From NCBI RefSeq assembly GCF_027886425.1, contig NZ_CP115671.1:1612001-1676000 (forward strand): a stretch of DNA of 64,000 bases. The letters run 5' to 3'. Position 1 is the stretch's first letter, and each line of letters begins with the position of its first letter. The notes under the pieces were generated by a model. It was not told where the DNA came from, made no database searches, and saw nothing but the letters and a program-made list of their open reading frames with translations. Positions 42,965-53,383 of this stretch are shown here, one piece after another. Made by a program: the position numbers and the translations under genes. The DNA comes from Brevundimonas vesicularis (GTDB lineage: Bacteria > Pseudomonadota > Alphaproteobacteria > Caulobacterales > Caulobacteraceae).

Positions 42965-44163
42965 ACTTCGGCCTCGACCGCCTTTTGTCCGACGACGCCC
43001 TGAGGGCGCAGCTGAAGGGACGGCGCGTGGCCTTGCTGGCGCATCCGGCGTCGGTGACCAAGGATCTGACCCACGCGGTGGACGCCCTGGCCGCCTGTCC
43101 CGAAATCCGGCTGACCGCCGCCTTTGGCCCGCAGCACGGGATGAAGGGCGATCTGCAGGACAATATGATGGAGAGCCCGGACTATCGCGATCCGGTGCAC
43201 GGCTTGCCCGTCTTCAGCCTGTACGGCGAGGTGCGGCGGCCGCGCGACGAATGGATGGCCGAGTTCGACGTGCTGCTGGTCGATCTGCAGGACCTGGGCT
43301 GCCGAATCTACACCTATGTGACGACCCTTCTGTACGTGCTGGAGGCGGCGGCGAAACACGGCAAGTCGGTCTGGGTGCTGGACCGGCCCAATCCGGCGGG
43401 ACGGCCGGTCGAGGGGATGACGCTGAAGCCCGGCTGGGAAAGCTTCGTCGGGGCCGGGCCGATGCCGATGCGGCACGGGATGACGATGGGCGAATTGGGC
43501 CTGTGGTTCATCGACCAGTTCAAGCTGGATGTGGATTATCGGGTGGTGGAGATGCAGGGCTGGGCGCCCGAGGCGGGGCCGGGCTTCGGCTGGCCGCTGC
43601 TGGACCGGTCATGGGTCAATCCCAGCCCGAATGCGCCGAACCTGTCGATGGCGCGCGCCTATGCGGGCACGGTGATGCTGGAAGGCGCGACCCTGTCGGA
43701 AGGGCGGGGGACGACACGGCCGCTGGAGCTGTTCGGGGCGCCGGATATCGACGCGCGGGCGGTGATCGCGGAGATGCAGGCGCTGGCGCCGCAATGGTTG
43801 GGCGGCTGCGTCTTGCGCGACATGTGGTTCGAGCCGACCTTCCACAAGCACGTCGGAAAGCTGTGCAGCGGGGTGCAGATCCACGTCGATCACCCCGGCT
43901 ACGACCATGCTTCCTTCAGGCCGTGGCGGGTTCAGGCCCTGGGCTTCAAGGCGATCCGGCGGCTGTATCCCGACTACGACCTGTGGCGGGATTTTCCGTA
44001 CGAATATGCGTTCGGCAAACTGCCCATCGACGTGATCAACGGGGGGCCGGGCCTGCGGGAATGGGTGGACGACGCAGGCGCGACGCCGGGTGAACTGGAT
44101 GCCGCGACGCAGCCGGACGAGGCGGCGTGGGAGGAGGCCCGGAGACCGTTCCTGCGGTATTGA
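42961..44163 (+). CDS. DUF1343 (NamZ-like) exo-beta-N-acetylmuramidase family protein
   Basis: A 400-residue protein of the DUF1343 family. Family landmarks are FGPQHGMKGDLQDNM, the VDLQDLGCRIYTYVTTL strand, LDRPNPAGRPVEG and GRGTTRPLELFGAP. NamZ, the characterised member, removes terminal MurNAc from peptidoglycan fragments. No signal peptide is seen, so a cytoplasmic recycling role is more likely than wall hydrolysis. It is coupled by ATGA overlap to a DOMON-like protein. Confidence 0.82.
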   Translation: MNFGLDRLLSDDALRAQLKGRRVALLAHPASVTKDLTHAVDALAACPEIRLTAAFGPQHGMKGDLQDNMMESPDYRDPVHGLPVFSLYGEVRRPRDEWMAEFDVLLVDLQDLGCRIYTYVTTLLYVLEAAAKHGKSVWVLDRPNPAGRPVEGMTLKPGWESFVGAGPMPMRHGMTMGELGLWFIDQFKLDVDYRVVEMQGWAPEAGPGFGWPLLDRSWVNPSPNAPNLSMARAYAGTVMLEGATLSEGRGTTRPLELFGAPDIDARAVIAEMQALAPQWLGGCVLRDMWFEPTFHKHVGKLCSGVQIHVDHPGYDHASFRPWRVQALGFKAIRRLYPDYDLWRDFPYEYAFGKLPIDVINGGPGLREWVDDAGATPGELDAATQPDEAAWEEARRPFLRY

Positions 44164-44225
44164 AACCCGCCTAAACTTCGCCATGAAGGCGGCATCGCCT
44201 CGCGGCTCGATCGTGGAGGGGCGTC

Positions 44226-44915
44226 ATGATTGGATTGATCCTTGCGGCCGCGCTGTTGTCGCAGCAGCCAGCCGGCCTGAGTGCCGAGGCGAGAGCGCTT
44301 GTTGTGTCGGTCGCTGAGGCGATCGCAGCCGAAAAGGCGCGGCAGGCCGCCTTGCCGCCACCAACGACAGATCGCGAGCGACTCGAACGCATGGGCGCGC
44401 TGGATCAGGTCGGCAGGCGCGCGTTTACGGTGCTGGATTTCAGCGCCCTGCCTGCCGACGAGCGACAAACCGCCGAGACCTTGGCGTGGGCGGACATCAA
44501 CGCGGTGGACAAGGCCTTGCTGGACGAGCTTTTGACAATGGTTCCGGCGGAAGGATGGTTCAAAAAGTCAGTCTATGGCGAGCGTGCAGCCGGCGCCGCC
44601 TTCCTGATCATTCAGCATTCCGATTTAGAAAAGTGGCGACGGTTCGTTCCTGTTCTGGAGGCGCTGGTCGCGCAGGGCGAAGTCGAGGGTCAGAGCTATG
44701 GTCTGATGTACGACAGGCTGGCGATAAACGAGGGCCGCCCGCAGCGTTACGGTACGCAGATGACCTGCAAGAATGGGCGCTGGGTAGTCGACACGCTGGA
44801 GGATCCCGAGCGCGTCGAACAATGGCGTCGTGAGATGAAATTCCCTTGGACGCTGGCGGGATACGAGGCGCGGTTCCGAGACTATCCGCCTTGCACCCAG
44901 CAATCGCAGCCATAA
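44226..44915 (+). CDS. DUF6624-like hypothetical protein
   Basis: A 229-residue protein starting with a short hydrophobic segment (MIGLILAAALLSQQPAG) that may be a signal peptide. LIIQHSDLEKWRRFVPVLEAL and GRPQRYGTQM resemble the DUF6624 family. Function unknown. It stands between the DUF1343 gene and ahpC. Confidence 0.7.
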   Translation: MIGLILAAALLSQQPAGLSAEARALVVSVAEAIAAEKARQAALPPPTTDRERLERMGALDQVGRRAFTVLDFSALPADERQTAETLAWADINAVDKALLDELLTMVPAEGWFKKSVYGERAAGAAFLIIQHSDLEKWRRFVPVLEALVAQGEVEGQSYGLMYDRLAINEGRPQRYGTQMTCKNGRWVVDTLEDPERVEQWRREMKFPWTLAGYEARFRDYPPCTQQSQP

Positions 44916-45013
44916 CCAAAATCTATTGCGCATCTGCAAATAAGTGATTGGGCTTATTTGGTGCGGTGCGGTAGGGAGAGCGCCTCCCAACCACCTTGCA
45001 TTGGATTTTGCGC
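44916..45013 (+). promoter_or_regulatory. ahpC upstream region with inverted repeat
   Basis: 98 bp. An inverted repeat, CAAATAAG (44937-44944) and CTTATTTG (44953-44960) with an 8-bp spacer, is AT-rich in a GC-rich setting and 53 bp before the ahpC ATG. It does not match the classical OxyR tetranucleotide pattern. It could be the operator of a peroxide regulator. Confidence 0.45.
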
Positions 45014-45577
45014 ATGGCCCTCATCAACACGACCATCAAACCCTTTACGGCCGAAGCCTATAAGGGCGGCAAATTCCTGACGGTCACGGACGCCGACGTC
45101 GCGGGCAAGTGGGCGATCTTCTTCTTCTATCCGGCTGACTTCACCTTCGTGTGCCCGACCGAACTGGAAGACCTGGCCGATCACTATGCCGAGTTCCAGA
45201 AGCTGGGCGTCGAGATCTATTCGGTGTCGACCGACACCCACTTCTCGCACAAGGCCTGGCACGACTCGTCGCCGGCGATCGGCAAGATCGAATACACGAT
45301 GCTGGGCGACCCGTCGGGCCTGGTGACCAACAACTTCGACGCCATGCGTCCGGGCGTGGGCCTGGCCGACCGCGCGACCTTCCTGGTCGATCCGGACGGC
45401 GTGATCCAGTTCACCGAGACGACGTCGGAAGGCATCGGCCGCAACGCCGCTGAACTGCTGCGCAAGGTCAAGGCCGCCCAGTATGTGCGCTCGCACCCGG
45501 GTGAAGTCTGCCCGGCCAAGTGGGAAGAAGGCGAAGCCACCCTGGCCCCGTCGCTCGACCTCGTCGGCAAGATCTAA
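45014..45577 (+). CDS. ahpC: Alkyl hydroperoxide reductase subunit C (peroxiredoxin)
   Basis: A 187-residue typical 2-Cys peroxiredoxin. The peroxidatic Cys47 lies in FYPADFTFVCPTELEDLA and the resolving cysteine in HPGEVCPAKWEEG. The ATG at 45014 is preferred over one at 44996 because MALINTTIKPF is the family N terminus. Reduced by AhpF, encoded downstream. A GGGTCCG/CGGACCC hairpin (45595-45618) lies between the two and may lower ahpF expression. Confidence 0.95.
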   Translation: MALINTTIKPFTAEAYKGGKFLTVTDADVAGKWAIFFFYPADFTFVCPTELEDLADHYAEFQKLGVEIYSVSTDTHFSHKAWHDSSPAIGKIEYTMLGDPSGLVTNNFDAMRPGVGLADRATFLVDPDGVIQFTETTSEGIGRNAAELLRKVKAAQYVRSHPGEVCPAKWEEGEATLAPSLDLVGKI

Positions 45578-45594
45578 GACTGACTACGCCTATC

Positions 45595-45618
45595 GGGTCC
45601 GGCCTTCGGGTCGGACCC
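45595..45618 (+). terminator. Hairpin between ahpC and ahpF
   Basis: Stem GGGTCCG (45595-45601) with CGGACCC (45612-45618), 10-nt loop, no U tract. It is more likely an RNA stabiliser or attenuator than a full terminator, since ahpF follows on the same strand with no separate obvious promoter. Confidence 0.4.
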
Positions 45619-45719
45619 ACCCGGCCGCCTCCCAAATGCGGGACGCGGACCTTATCCCGCAGGCCTCGCCGGGATCGGCTCGAAGGCGGCGCGTTACCCT
45701 GAAATTCGAGGAGCATCCG

Positions 45720-47309
45720 ATGCTAGACGCCAATCTGAAATCCCAGCTCGAAGCCTACCTCAAGAACATCGTCCATCCCGTCGAACTGGTCGCCTCGCTG
45801 GGCGCGGGGCCCAAGTCGATTGAGCTGAAGACCCTGCTGGAGGAGATCGTCTCGGTCTCGCACGGCAAGGTGGAGATGGGCCGCGACTATGACGACGAGC
45901 GCCAGCCCAGCTTCTTGATCCGCAGGAAGGGTACGGATATCGGCGTTCGGTTCGCGGGCATCCCGCTGGGTCACGAGTTCACCTCGCTGGTGCTGGCCCT
46001 GCTGCACGTCGGCGGCCATCCGTCCAAGGCGGCGCAGGAGGTGATCCAGCAGGTCAGGGACCTGGACGGCGACTATGTGTTCGAGACCTATTTCTCGCTG
46101 TCGTGTCAGAACTGCCCGGACGTGGTGCAGGCGCTGAACCTGATGAGCGTGATCAATCCGCGCATCAAACACGTCGCCATCGAGGGCGGCCTGTTCAAGG
46201 ACGAGGTCGAGCAACGCAAGATCATGGCCGTGCCGACGGTCTTCCTGAACGGCGAACTGTTCGGTCAGGGCCGGATGGAGCTGGAGCAGATCGTCGCCAA
46301 GCTGGATTCCGGCGCCGAAGCCCGCGCGGCCGAGCGTCTGAAGTCGAAGGATCCGTTCGAGGTTCTGGTGGTCGGCGGCGGGCCGGCCGGGGCGGCGGCC
46401 GCCATCTATACGGCGCGCAAGGGCATTCGCACGGGCGTCGTCGCCGAACGCTTCGGCGGACAGGTGCTGGATACGATGGCGATCGAGAACTTCGTCTCGG
46501 TGCCCTACACCGAGGGGCCCAAGCTGGCGGCCCATCTGGAGCAACACGTCCGCGAGTACGAAGTGGACCTGATGAACCTGCAGAAGGCGGCCAAGCTGAT
46601 CCCGGCCAAGGTTCCAGGCGGCCTGCACGAGGTGGTGCTGGAGAACGGCGCATCGCTGAAATCGCGGACCATCATCCTGTCGACCGGCGCGCGCTGGCGC
46701 CAGATGAACGTGCCGGGCGAGGAGCAGTACAAGAACAAGGGCGTGGCCTATTGCCCGCACTGCGACGGGCCACTGTTCAAGGGCAAGCGGGTGGCGGTGA
46801 TCGGCGGCGGTAACTCCGGCGTCGAGGCGGCCATCGACCTGGCGGGCATCGTGGCCCATGTGACCCTGATCGAATACGACAGCGAGCTGCGGGCCGATGC
46901 GGTGCTGCAGCGCAAGCTGGCGACCCTGCCGAACGTGCGGATCGTGACCTCGGCCCTGACGACCCAGGTGCATGGCGACGGCGAGAAGGTGACGGGTCTG
47001 TCCTACAAGGACCGCAACTCCGACGCCCATCACGACGTCGATCTGGAAGGCATCTTCGTGCAGATCGGGCTGGTCCCGAACACCGAGTGGCTGCACGGCG
47101 CGGTGGGCCTGACCCCGCGCGGCGAGATCGAGGTGGATCACCGCGGCGAGACCTCGCAGCCGGGCATCTTTGCGGCGGGCGACGCGACGACCGTGCCCTA
47201 CAAGCAGATCGTCATCGCCATGGGCGAGGGGTCAAAGGCGGGTCTGTCGGCCTTCGACTACATGATCCGCACCGAACCCGCGAAAGAGGCGGTGGTCGAA
47301 CCGGCGTGA
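45720..47309 (+). CDS. ahpF: Alkyl hydroperoxide reductase subunit F
   Basis: The flavoprotein disulphide reductase that passes electrons from NADH to AhpC, 529 residues. The N-terminal tandem thioredoxin-fold domain has CQNCPDVV. A TrxR-like domain follows with the FAD motif VVGGGPAGAAAAIY, the active CPHCDGPLF and the NAD motif VIGGGNSGVEAAIDLAG. The ATG at 45720 has GAGGAG 6-7 nt upstream. Open frame upstream to 45483 is antisense-free but overlaps ahpC and is not coding. Confidence 0.95.
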   Translation: MLDANLKSQLEAYLKNIVHPVELVASLGAGPKSIELKTLLEEIVSVSHGKVEMGRDYDDERQPSFLIRRKGTDIGVRFAGIPLGHEFTSLVLALLHVGGHPSKAAQEVIQQVRDLDGDYVFETYFSLSCQNCPDVVQALNLMSVINPRIKHVAIEGGLFKDEVEQRKIMAVPTVFLNGELFGQGRMELEQIVAKLDSGAEARAAERLKSKDPFEVLVVGGGPAGAAAAIYTARKGIRTGVVAERFGGQVLDTMAIENFVSVPYTEGPKLAAHLEQHVREYEVDLMNLQKAAKLIPAKVPGGLHEVVLENGASLKSRTIILSTGARWRQMNVPGEEQYKNKGVAYCPHCDGPLFKGKRVAVIGGGNSGVEAAIDLAGIVAHVTLIEYDSELRADAVLQRKLATLPNVRIVTSALTTQVHGDGEKVTGLSYKDRNSDAHHDVDLEGIFVQIGLVPNTEWLHGAVGLTPRGEIEVDHRGETSQPGIFAAGDATTVPYKQIVIAMGEGSKAGLSAFDYMIRTEPAKEAVVEPA

Positions 47310-47313
47310 TCGC

Positions 47314-47574
47314 CTAACGGTGAGGGCAGCCGGGCCAGCAGCAGGGGCGGCGCTTGCCGTCGGTCAAGCTCGCCCGGCCCCAATCCAGCCGTTTGCGCCG
47401 GGTGTCCGCCTTCTTGGCGGACTCGATCCAGCAGATCCATTCGTTGCGGGCCAGGGGCGTGATGTCGCGCCAGGTCGCCAGGGCGTCGGGCGCGGCGACC
47501 AAAATCTCGCGCAGGTCGTCCGGCAGTTCGTGAACCACGCCGCCCGGGATGTCGGTCGCATCGGCCATGCCCAT
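47314..47574 (-). CDS. YdeI/OmpD-associated family protein
   Basis: About 86 residues. DDLREILVAAPDALATWRDITPLARNEWICWIESAKKADTR is the core of the YdeI/OmpD-associated (bacteriocin-protection) family PF13376, with the RRK motif after it. The C terminus has CCWPGCPHR, a Cys-rich end. The start could be the ATG at 47574 or 47568, or a TTG at 47589; no ribosome-binding site decides. Function unknown. It meets ahpF tail to tail 4 bp away. Confidence 0.75.
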   Translation of the reverse strand: MGMADATDIPGGVVHELPDDLREILVAAPDALATWRDITPLARNEWICWIESAKKADTRRKRLDWGRASLTDGKRRPCCWPGCPHR

Positions 47575-47609
47575 TTGTCGCAGCGACAAGCCTTGTCGGC
47601 AACGGCGCT

Positions 47610-48422
47610 TTAGAAGCGTCGTGCGAGACCGACGCCGAACTCCACATCCGGGCTGTCGTCGTTCAGGCCGAAGTTGAGGCCGAAATCCAGCTGGGCGTCG
47701 GGCAGGGCCGGGGGCGACCAGACGGCGGTCAGGTCGAAGGTGGATGGCGTGGTCGGGGCGACGGGATCATCGTCGCGGCTGATCCAGACCTCGGCGCCCA
47801 AGTCCCATTGGCCGAAGCCGCGTCCGACGCCGGCGACCATCGTATAGGCGCCGTGGCGGCCGTCGCCGTCCGCATCCGAGACCCAGCCGATCTCGGGCGA
47901 CAGGCTCAGGGTCCAGTCGTCGTTCAGCGGGATGGAGACCGGCAAGATGACGCCGCCCTCAAAACCGTCGGCGCGAATATCGCGCGCACCCGTCGGCGCA
48001 GTGATGAAGCCGGAAATCGCAACGGACAGGCCCGAACCGTCAGGGTTATTCAGCGAGTGGCGCAGGCCGATACTGAGATCGCCGACGCCCTTAGCCGTCT
48101 CACGGTCGCCGGTCGCGCGGTCGAGGATCCGTTCGCGGTTCCAGGTCGCGAGCCCGAGCTGAAGCTCGGTCAGGCCGGTCAGGCCATAGCGCACGAACAG
48201 GTCGCCGGCGTCCCAAGTGTCGGTCCGTGTCGTGCCGTCCGTCTGACGCGCGCCGTCGAACAGGCCGAGTTCGACCTGCCAGCGGCCCTTGTCGAGGATG
48301 CAGGTCGGCGTGCCCTTGCCGGGGCGATCGGCGCAGAATTCGCGCTCTGGCGCGGACTGAGCCGCCACCGCCGTGGGCGAGGCCAGGCAGGCGATCAAGG
48401 CGATCAGAAGAGGCTGGCGCAT
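47610..48422 (-). CDS. Outer-membrane beta-barrel protein (MetA/phenol transporter-like)
   Basis: 270 residues from the ATG at 48422 (another at 48455 is possible). A signal peptide (LLIALIACLASPTAVAAQS) precedes a run of alternating beta strands and a C-terminal aromatic residue (VGLARRF), the pattern of outer-membrane barrels. Sequence style (GDLSIGLRHSL, FDLTAVWSP) fits the PF13557 transporter-like group. Two cysteines near the N terminus (FCADRPGKGTPTCIL) may pair. The substrate is unknown. Confidence 0.78.
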   Translation of the reverse strand: MRQPLLIALIACLASPTAVAAQSAPEREFCADRPGKGTPTCILDKGRWQVELGLFDGARQTDGTTRTDTWDAGDLFVRYGLTGLTELQLGLATWNRERILDRATGDRETAKGVGDLSIGLRHSLNNPDGSGLSVAISGFITAPTGARDIRADGFEGGVILPVSIPLNDDWTLSLSPEIGWVSDADGDGRHGAYTMVAGVGRGFGQWDLGAEVWISRDDDPVAPTTPSTFDLTAVWSPPALPDAQLDFGLNFGLNDDSPDVEFGVGLARRF

Positions 48423-48497
48423 GGCGGATCTCGCAGCGATGTCTCGCCCGATCATGCCGCCCGCGCCTTAATCAGCCGTGACGCCGAGCAGAATAAC

Positions 48498-48519
48498 AAG
48501 CCGGATGTCAGGCCGGCTT
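48498..48519 (-). terminator. Hairpin spanning the 3' end of the alpha/beta hydrolase gene
   Basis: AAGCCGG (48498-48504) pairs with CCGGCTT (48513-48519) around an 8-nt loop containing the stop codon. On the minus strand it is followed by TGTTATTC, a modest U-containing tail. Confidence 0.5.
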
Positions 48520-49158
48520 TTCTTCCAGACGCTTGTCCAGATAGGCGCCGACGCGGGTTTCGACCGCGCTCATGTGGTCCTGCCAGAAGTGGCTGGCGCC
48601 CTCTTCCAGTTCGTAGTCGATGATGATGCCCTTTTGGGTGCGCAGCTTGTTGACCACGCGCTCGACCTCGACCGGCGGTACGATGGTGTCGGCCGTGCCG
48701 TGCAGGAACAGGCCGGACGCCGGGCAGGGCGCCAGGAAGCTGAAGTCATACATGTTCGACGGCGGCGAGACCGAGATGAAGCCGTCCGTCTCGGGGCGAC
48801 GCATCAGAAGCTGCATGCCGATGTAGGCGCCGAACTGATAGCCAGCGACCCAGGTCTGGCTGGCGCCGGGATTATTGGCCTGGAGCCAGTCGAGGGCGGT
48901 GGCCGCGTCGGCCAGCTCGCCGATGCCCGAATCGAACTCGCCCTGCGACTTGCCGACGCCGCGCGAGTTGTAGCGCAGGGTCGCAAAGCCGCGCTGCTGG
49001 AACAGCTGATGCAGGGTGACCGCGACCGGGTTGTTCATATGCCCGCCCGCCTTGGGGTGCGGGTGCAGGATCAGCGCGATCGGGGCGTTCGGGCGCTTGC
49101 CCGGGGAATAGCGGCCTTCGATGCGACCGGAGGCGCCGGGCAGGATGACTTCAGGCAT
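48508..49158 (-). CDS. Alpha/beta hydrolase-fold protein with altered nucleophile
   Basis: A 216-residue alpha/beta hydrolase-fold protein of the small dienelactone hydrolase-like group (PNAPIALILHPHPKAGGHMNN, LRYNSRGVGKSQGEFD). The nucleophile elbow reads AGYQFGAYIGM: glutamine (codon CAG) stands where serine of GxSxG is expected. Asp in HGTADTIVPP and His in EGASHFWQDH are kept. The protein may therefore be non-catalytic or use another mechanism. It is divergent from the Rrf2 regulator gene of the suf operon. Confidence 0.8.
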   Translation of the reverse strand: MPEVILPGASGRIEGRYSPGKRPNAPIALILHPHPKAGGHMNNPVAVTLHQLFQQRGFATLRYNSRGVGKSQGEFDSGIGELADAATALDWLQANNPGASQTWVAGYQFGAYIGMQLLMRRPETDGFISVSPPSNMYDFSFLAPCPASGLFLHGTADTIVPPVEVERVVNKLRTQKGIIIDYELEEGASHFWQDHMSAVETRVGAYLDKRLEEKPA

Positions 49159-49316
49159 AGGGGCTCTGGAATCCGTTCAACTGTCATTTCGCGAGTGCGT
49201 AATACTTGACCGCAGAGGTGGGACTTTCTAAGTCCCTCCGCAAGCGCGCCGCCTTTGCGAAGGCGCGGGTTCTAGCACAGGAGCCCCGAAAAGCGCGCAA
49301 TATTTGAAGGTGCGAA
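49159..49316. promoter_or_regulatory. suf operon promoter with overlapping palindrome
   Basis: 158 bp between the hydrolase-like gene and the Rrf2 regulator. TTGACC (49206-49211) and TAAGTC (49229-49234), 17 bp apart, form a good promoter toward the suf operon. A palindrome GGGACTT-TCT-AAGTCCC (49220-49236) covers the -10; its arms extend after one mismatch by GG/CC to 49217-49239. This is the expected place for autorepression by the Rrf2 protein. Confidence 0.6.
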
Positions 49317-49796
49317 ATGCGTCTGTCGACCAAAGGACGATACGCCGTGATGGCGATGGCCGATCTGGCGAAGAACGGACGCGGCGAGAGCGGTGAAATC
49401 CGGGCGGTTTCGCTGGCCGAGATCGCCGCACGCCAGGAGATTTCGCTGAGCTATCTGGAGCAGTTGTTCGCCCGATTGAGGAAGAGCGAACTGGTCAAGA
49501 GCGTGCGCGGACCGGGCGGCGGATACCGTCTGGCCAAGGCGGCGCACGAGACGGTGGTCGCCGAGATCGTGCTGGCGGTGGATGAACCGATCCGGGCGAC
49601 GCGGTGCGTGGCGCATGGCTCGCCGAAGGGCTGCATGCTGGCCGGCGAGCGCTGCATCACCCACAATCTTTGGGAAGACCTGGGCGACGAGATCCATCGC
49701 TATCTGGCGGGCGTGTCGCTGGAGGATGTGGTGATGAACCGCACGGGCCAGCGTCGGCGCAACGTCGAGCCCTCTGCCGTGGGGGTCGCGGCATGA
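49317..49796 (+). CDS. Rrf2 family Fe-S regulator of the suf operon (IscR/SufR-like)
   Basis: A 159-residue winged-helix regulator. MRLSTKGRYAVMAMADLA and SLSYLEQLFARLRKSELVKS are the IscR-type helix-turn-helix. Three cysteines (97, 106, 113) and His116 match the cluster ligands of IscR (C-x8-C-x6-C-x2-H here). With a [2Fe-2S] cluster it would repress suf when Fe-S supply is adequate. The stop overlaps the cysteine desulfurase start by 4 bp. A palindrome over the upstream -10 is its likely operator. Confidence 0.9.
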   Translation: MRLSTKGRYAVMAMADLAKNGRGESGEIRAVSLAEIAARQEISLSYLEQLFARLRKSELVKSVRGPGGGYRLAKAAHETVVAEIVLAVDEPIRATRCVAHGSPKGCMLAGERCITHNLWEDLGDEIHRYLAGVSLEDVVMNRTGQRRRNVEPSAVGVAA

Positions 49797-50931
49797 CCGG
49801 CGTCTATCTGGACTACAACGCCTCGGGCCTGGTGCGGCCGGAAGTGCTGGAGATCATGGCCAGGGCCCTGGCCGACAACGGCAATCCCTCGGCGGTCCAT
49901 GCGGCTGGCCGGCGGGCGCGAGCGCGGGTCGAGACCGCGCGGGCGCAGGTCGCGGATCTGGTCGGGGCCGATCCGACGGCGGTGGTGTTCAATTCGGGCG
50001 GCACCGAAGCCAATGCTCAGGGCATCGCCAGCGCCCTGGCGGCCGGGTGCGAACGGTTGATCGTGTCGGCGACCGAGCATCCTTGCGTGGCCGAAGCGGC
50101 CGCGAATGCGGGCGTAGCCGTAGAGGTGCTGCCGGTCGATGCGAACGGGGTGGTCGATCTGGACTGGCTGGCGCAGGCGCTGCGCCATCCGGGCCGGTCC
50201 GTGGTCGCCATCCATCATGCGAACAACGAAAGCGGCGTCATTCAGCCGATCGCCGAGGCGGCGGCTCTGGTGCGGGCGGCGGGCGGCTGGCTGCACGTCG
50301 ATGCGATCCAGTCGGCGGGCAAGGTCGCGGTCGATATGCGCGCGCTGGATGCGGACACCCTGACCCTGTCGGCGCACAAGCTGGGCGGGGCGCAGGGCGT
50401 GGGCGCCCTGATCTTCAAGGCAGGTCTGTCGGGCGTACGGATCCTGCACGGCGCGGGGCAGGAGCGGGGCCTGCGCGCCGGGACCGAGAACGTCCCGGGC
50501 ATCGCCGGGTTCGGCGTCGCGGCCGATTGCGCGGCGCGGGATCTGGAGATGATGGCCTCGCACGTCGCCTGGCGCGATGCGGCCGAGGCGAAGGTCAAGG
50601 CCGCGGGGGCGACCATCATCGGCGGCGACGTGGCGCGTCTGCCCAACACCCTGTTCATGGCCGTCGAAGGCTGGGACAGTCCGCAGCAGCTGATCACCCT
50701 GGACCTGACGGGCGTCATGGTGTCGGCCGGCTCGGCCTGTTCATCGGGCAAGGTGAAGCCGTCCAAGACCATCAGCGCCATGGGGCTGAACAGCCTTGCG
50801 ACCGGGGGCGTTCGCGTGTCCGGCGGCTGGGGCACGGTCGAGAGCGACTGGGCAAGGTTCGCCGACGCCTGGGTCGCCGCCTACAACAAGCACAAGACGC
50901 GCGCCGCCGAGCGCGTGAGAGAGGTCGCCTG

Positions 50932-50932
<1 letters not shown>
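49793..50932 (+). CDS. Cysteine desulfurase (NifS/IscS-like, group I)
   Basis: A 379-residue PLP enzyme that supplies persulphide sulphur. It starts MTGVYLDYNASG, has the PLP lysine in TLSAHKLGGAQG and the reactive cysteine in SAGSACSSGKVKPS, the longer flexible loop of the NifS/IscS class. A second desulfurase, SufS, is encoded 4 kb downstream in the same operon. It overlaps the regulator by 4 bp and its TGA overlaps the sufB ATG by one base. Confidence 0.92.
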
Positions 50933-52394
<1,462 letters not shown>

Positions 52395-52398
<4 letters not shown>

Positions 52399-52628
52399 CC
52401 AGCTTCCACCAGCGCTTTTTCAATCGTCGGCTAACCGGCTTTTACTCCAAGGGACCGAAGGCGCGTCGTTTTGGTTTTATAGGCCTCGGCGTTTTCCTTA
52501 CTCTTGGCGCAACCGGCCTCGCCTTGCTTTTCAATGGGCAAAAGACCCTCGGCCAGATCATCCTCGGCGCATTGGCCATTTTGATCATCGCTTACAACGG
52601 CTTTGTGTCCACTCGTTCGGACCTGTGA
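52395..52628 (+). CDS. Small two-helix membrane protein within the suf operon
   Basis: A 77-residue protein I do not recognise. A basic N terminus of 25 residues (FNRRLTGFYSKGPKARR) precedes two hydrophobic helices (about 27-46 and 52-70) joined by NGQKT, and a short STRSDL tail. The start is GTG, overlapping the sufB TGA (GTGA), and the stop is 5 bp before sufC, so it is embedded in the operon. Base composition is less GC-rich than the flanking suf genes. It might tether the Suf complex to the membrane or be a passenger gene. Confidence 0.7.
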
Positions 52629-52633
52629 GAACC

Positions 52634-53379
<746 letters not shown>

Positions 53380-53383
<4 letters not shown>

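Noticed and set aside
45483..45719. N-terminal extension of ahpF over the 3' end of ahpC
   Set aside because: It reads out of frame through ahpC and a hairpin; AhpF families start at MLDANLKSQLEAYL.
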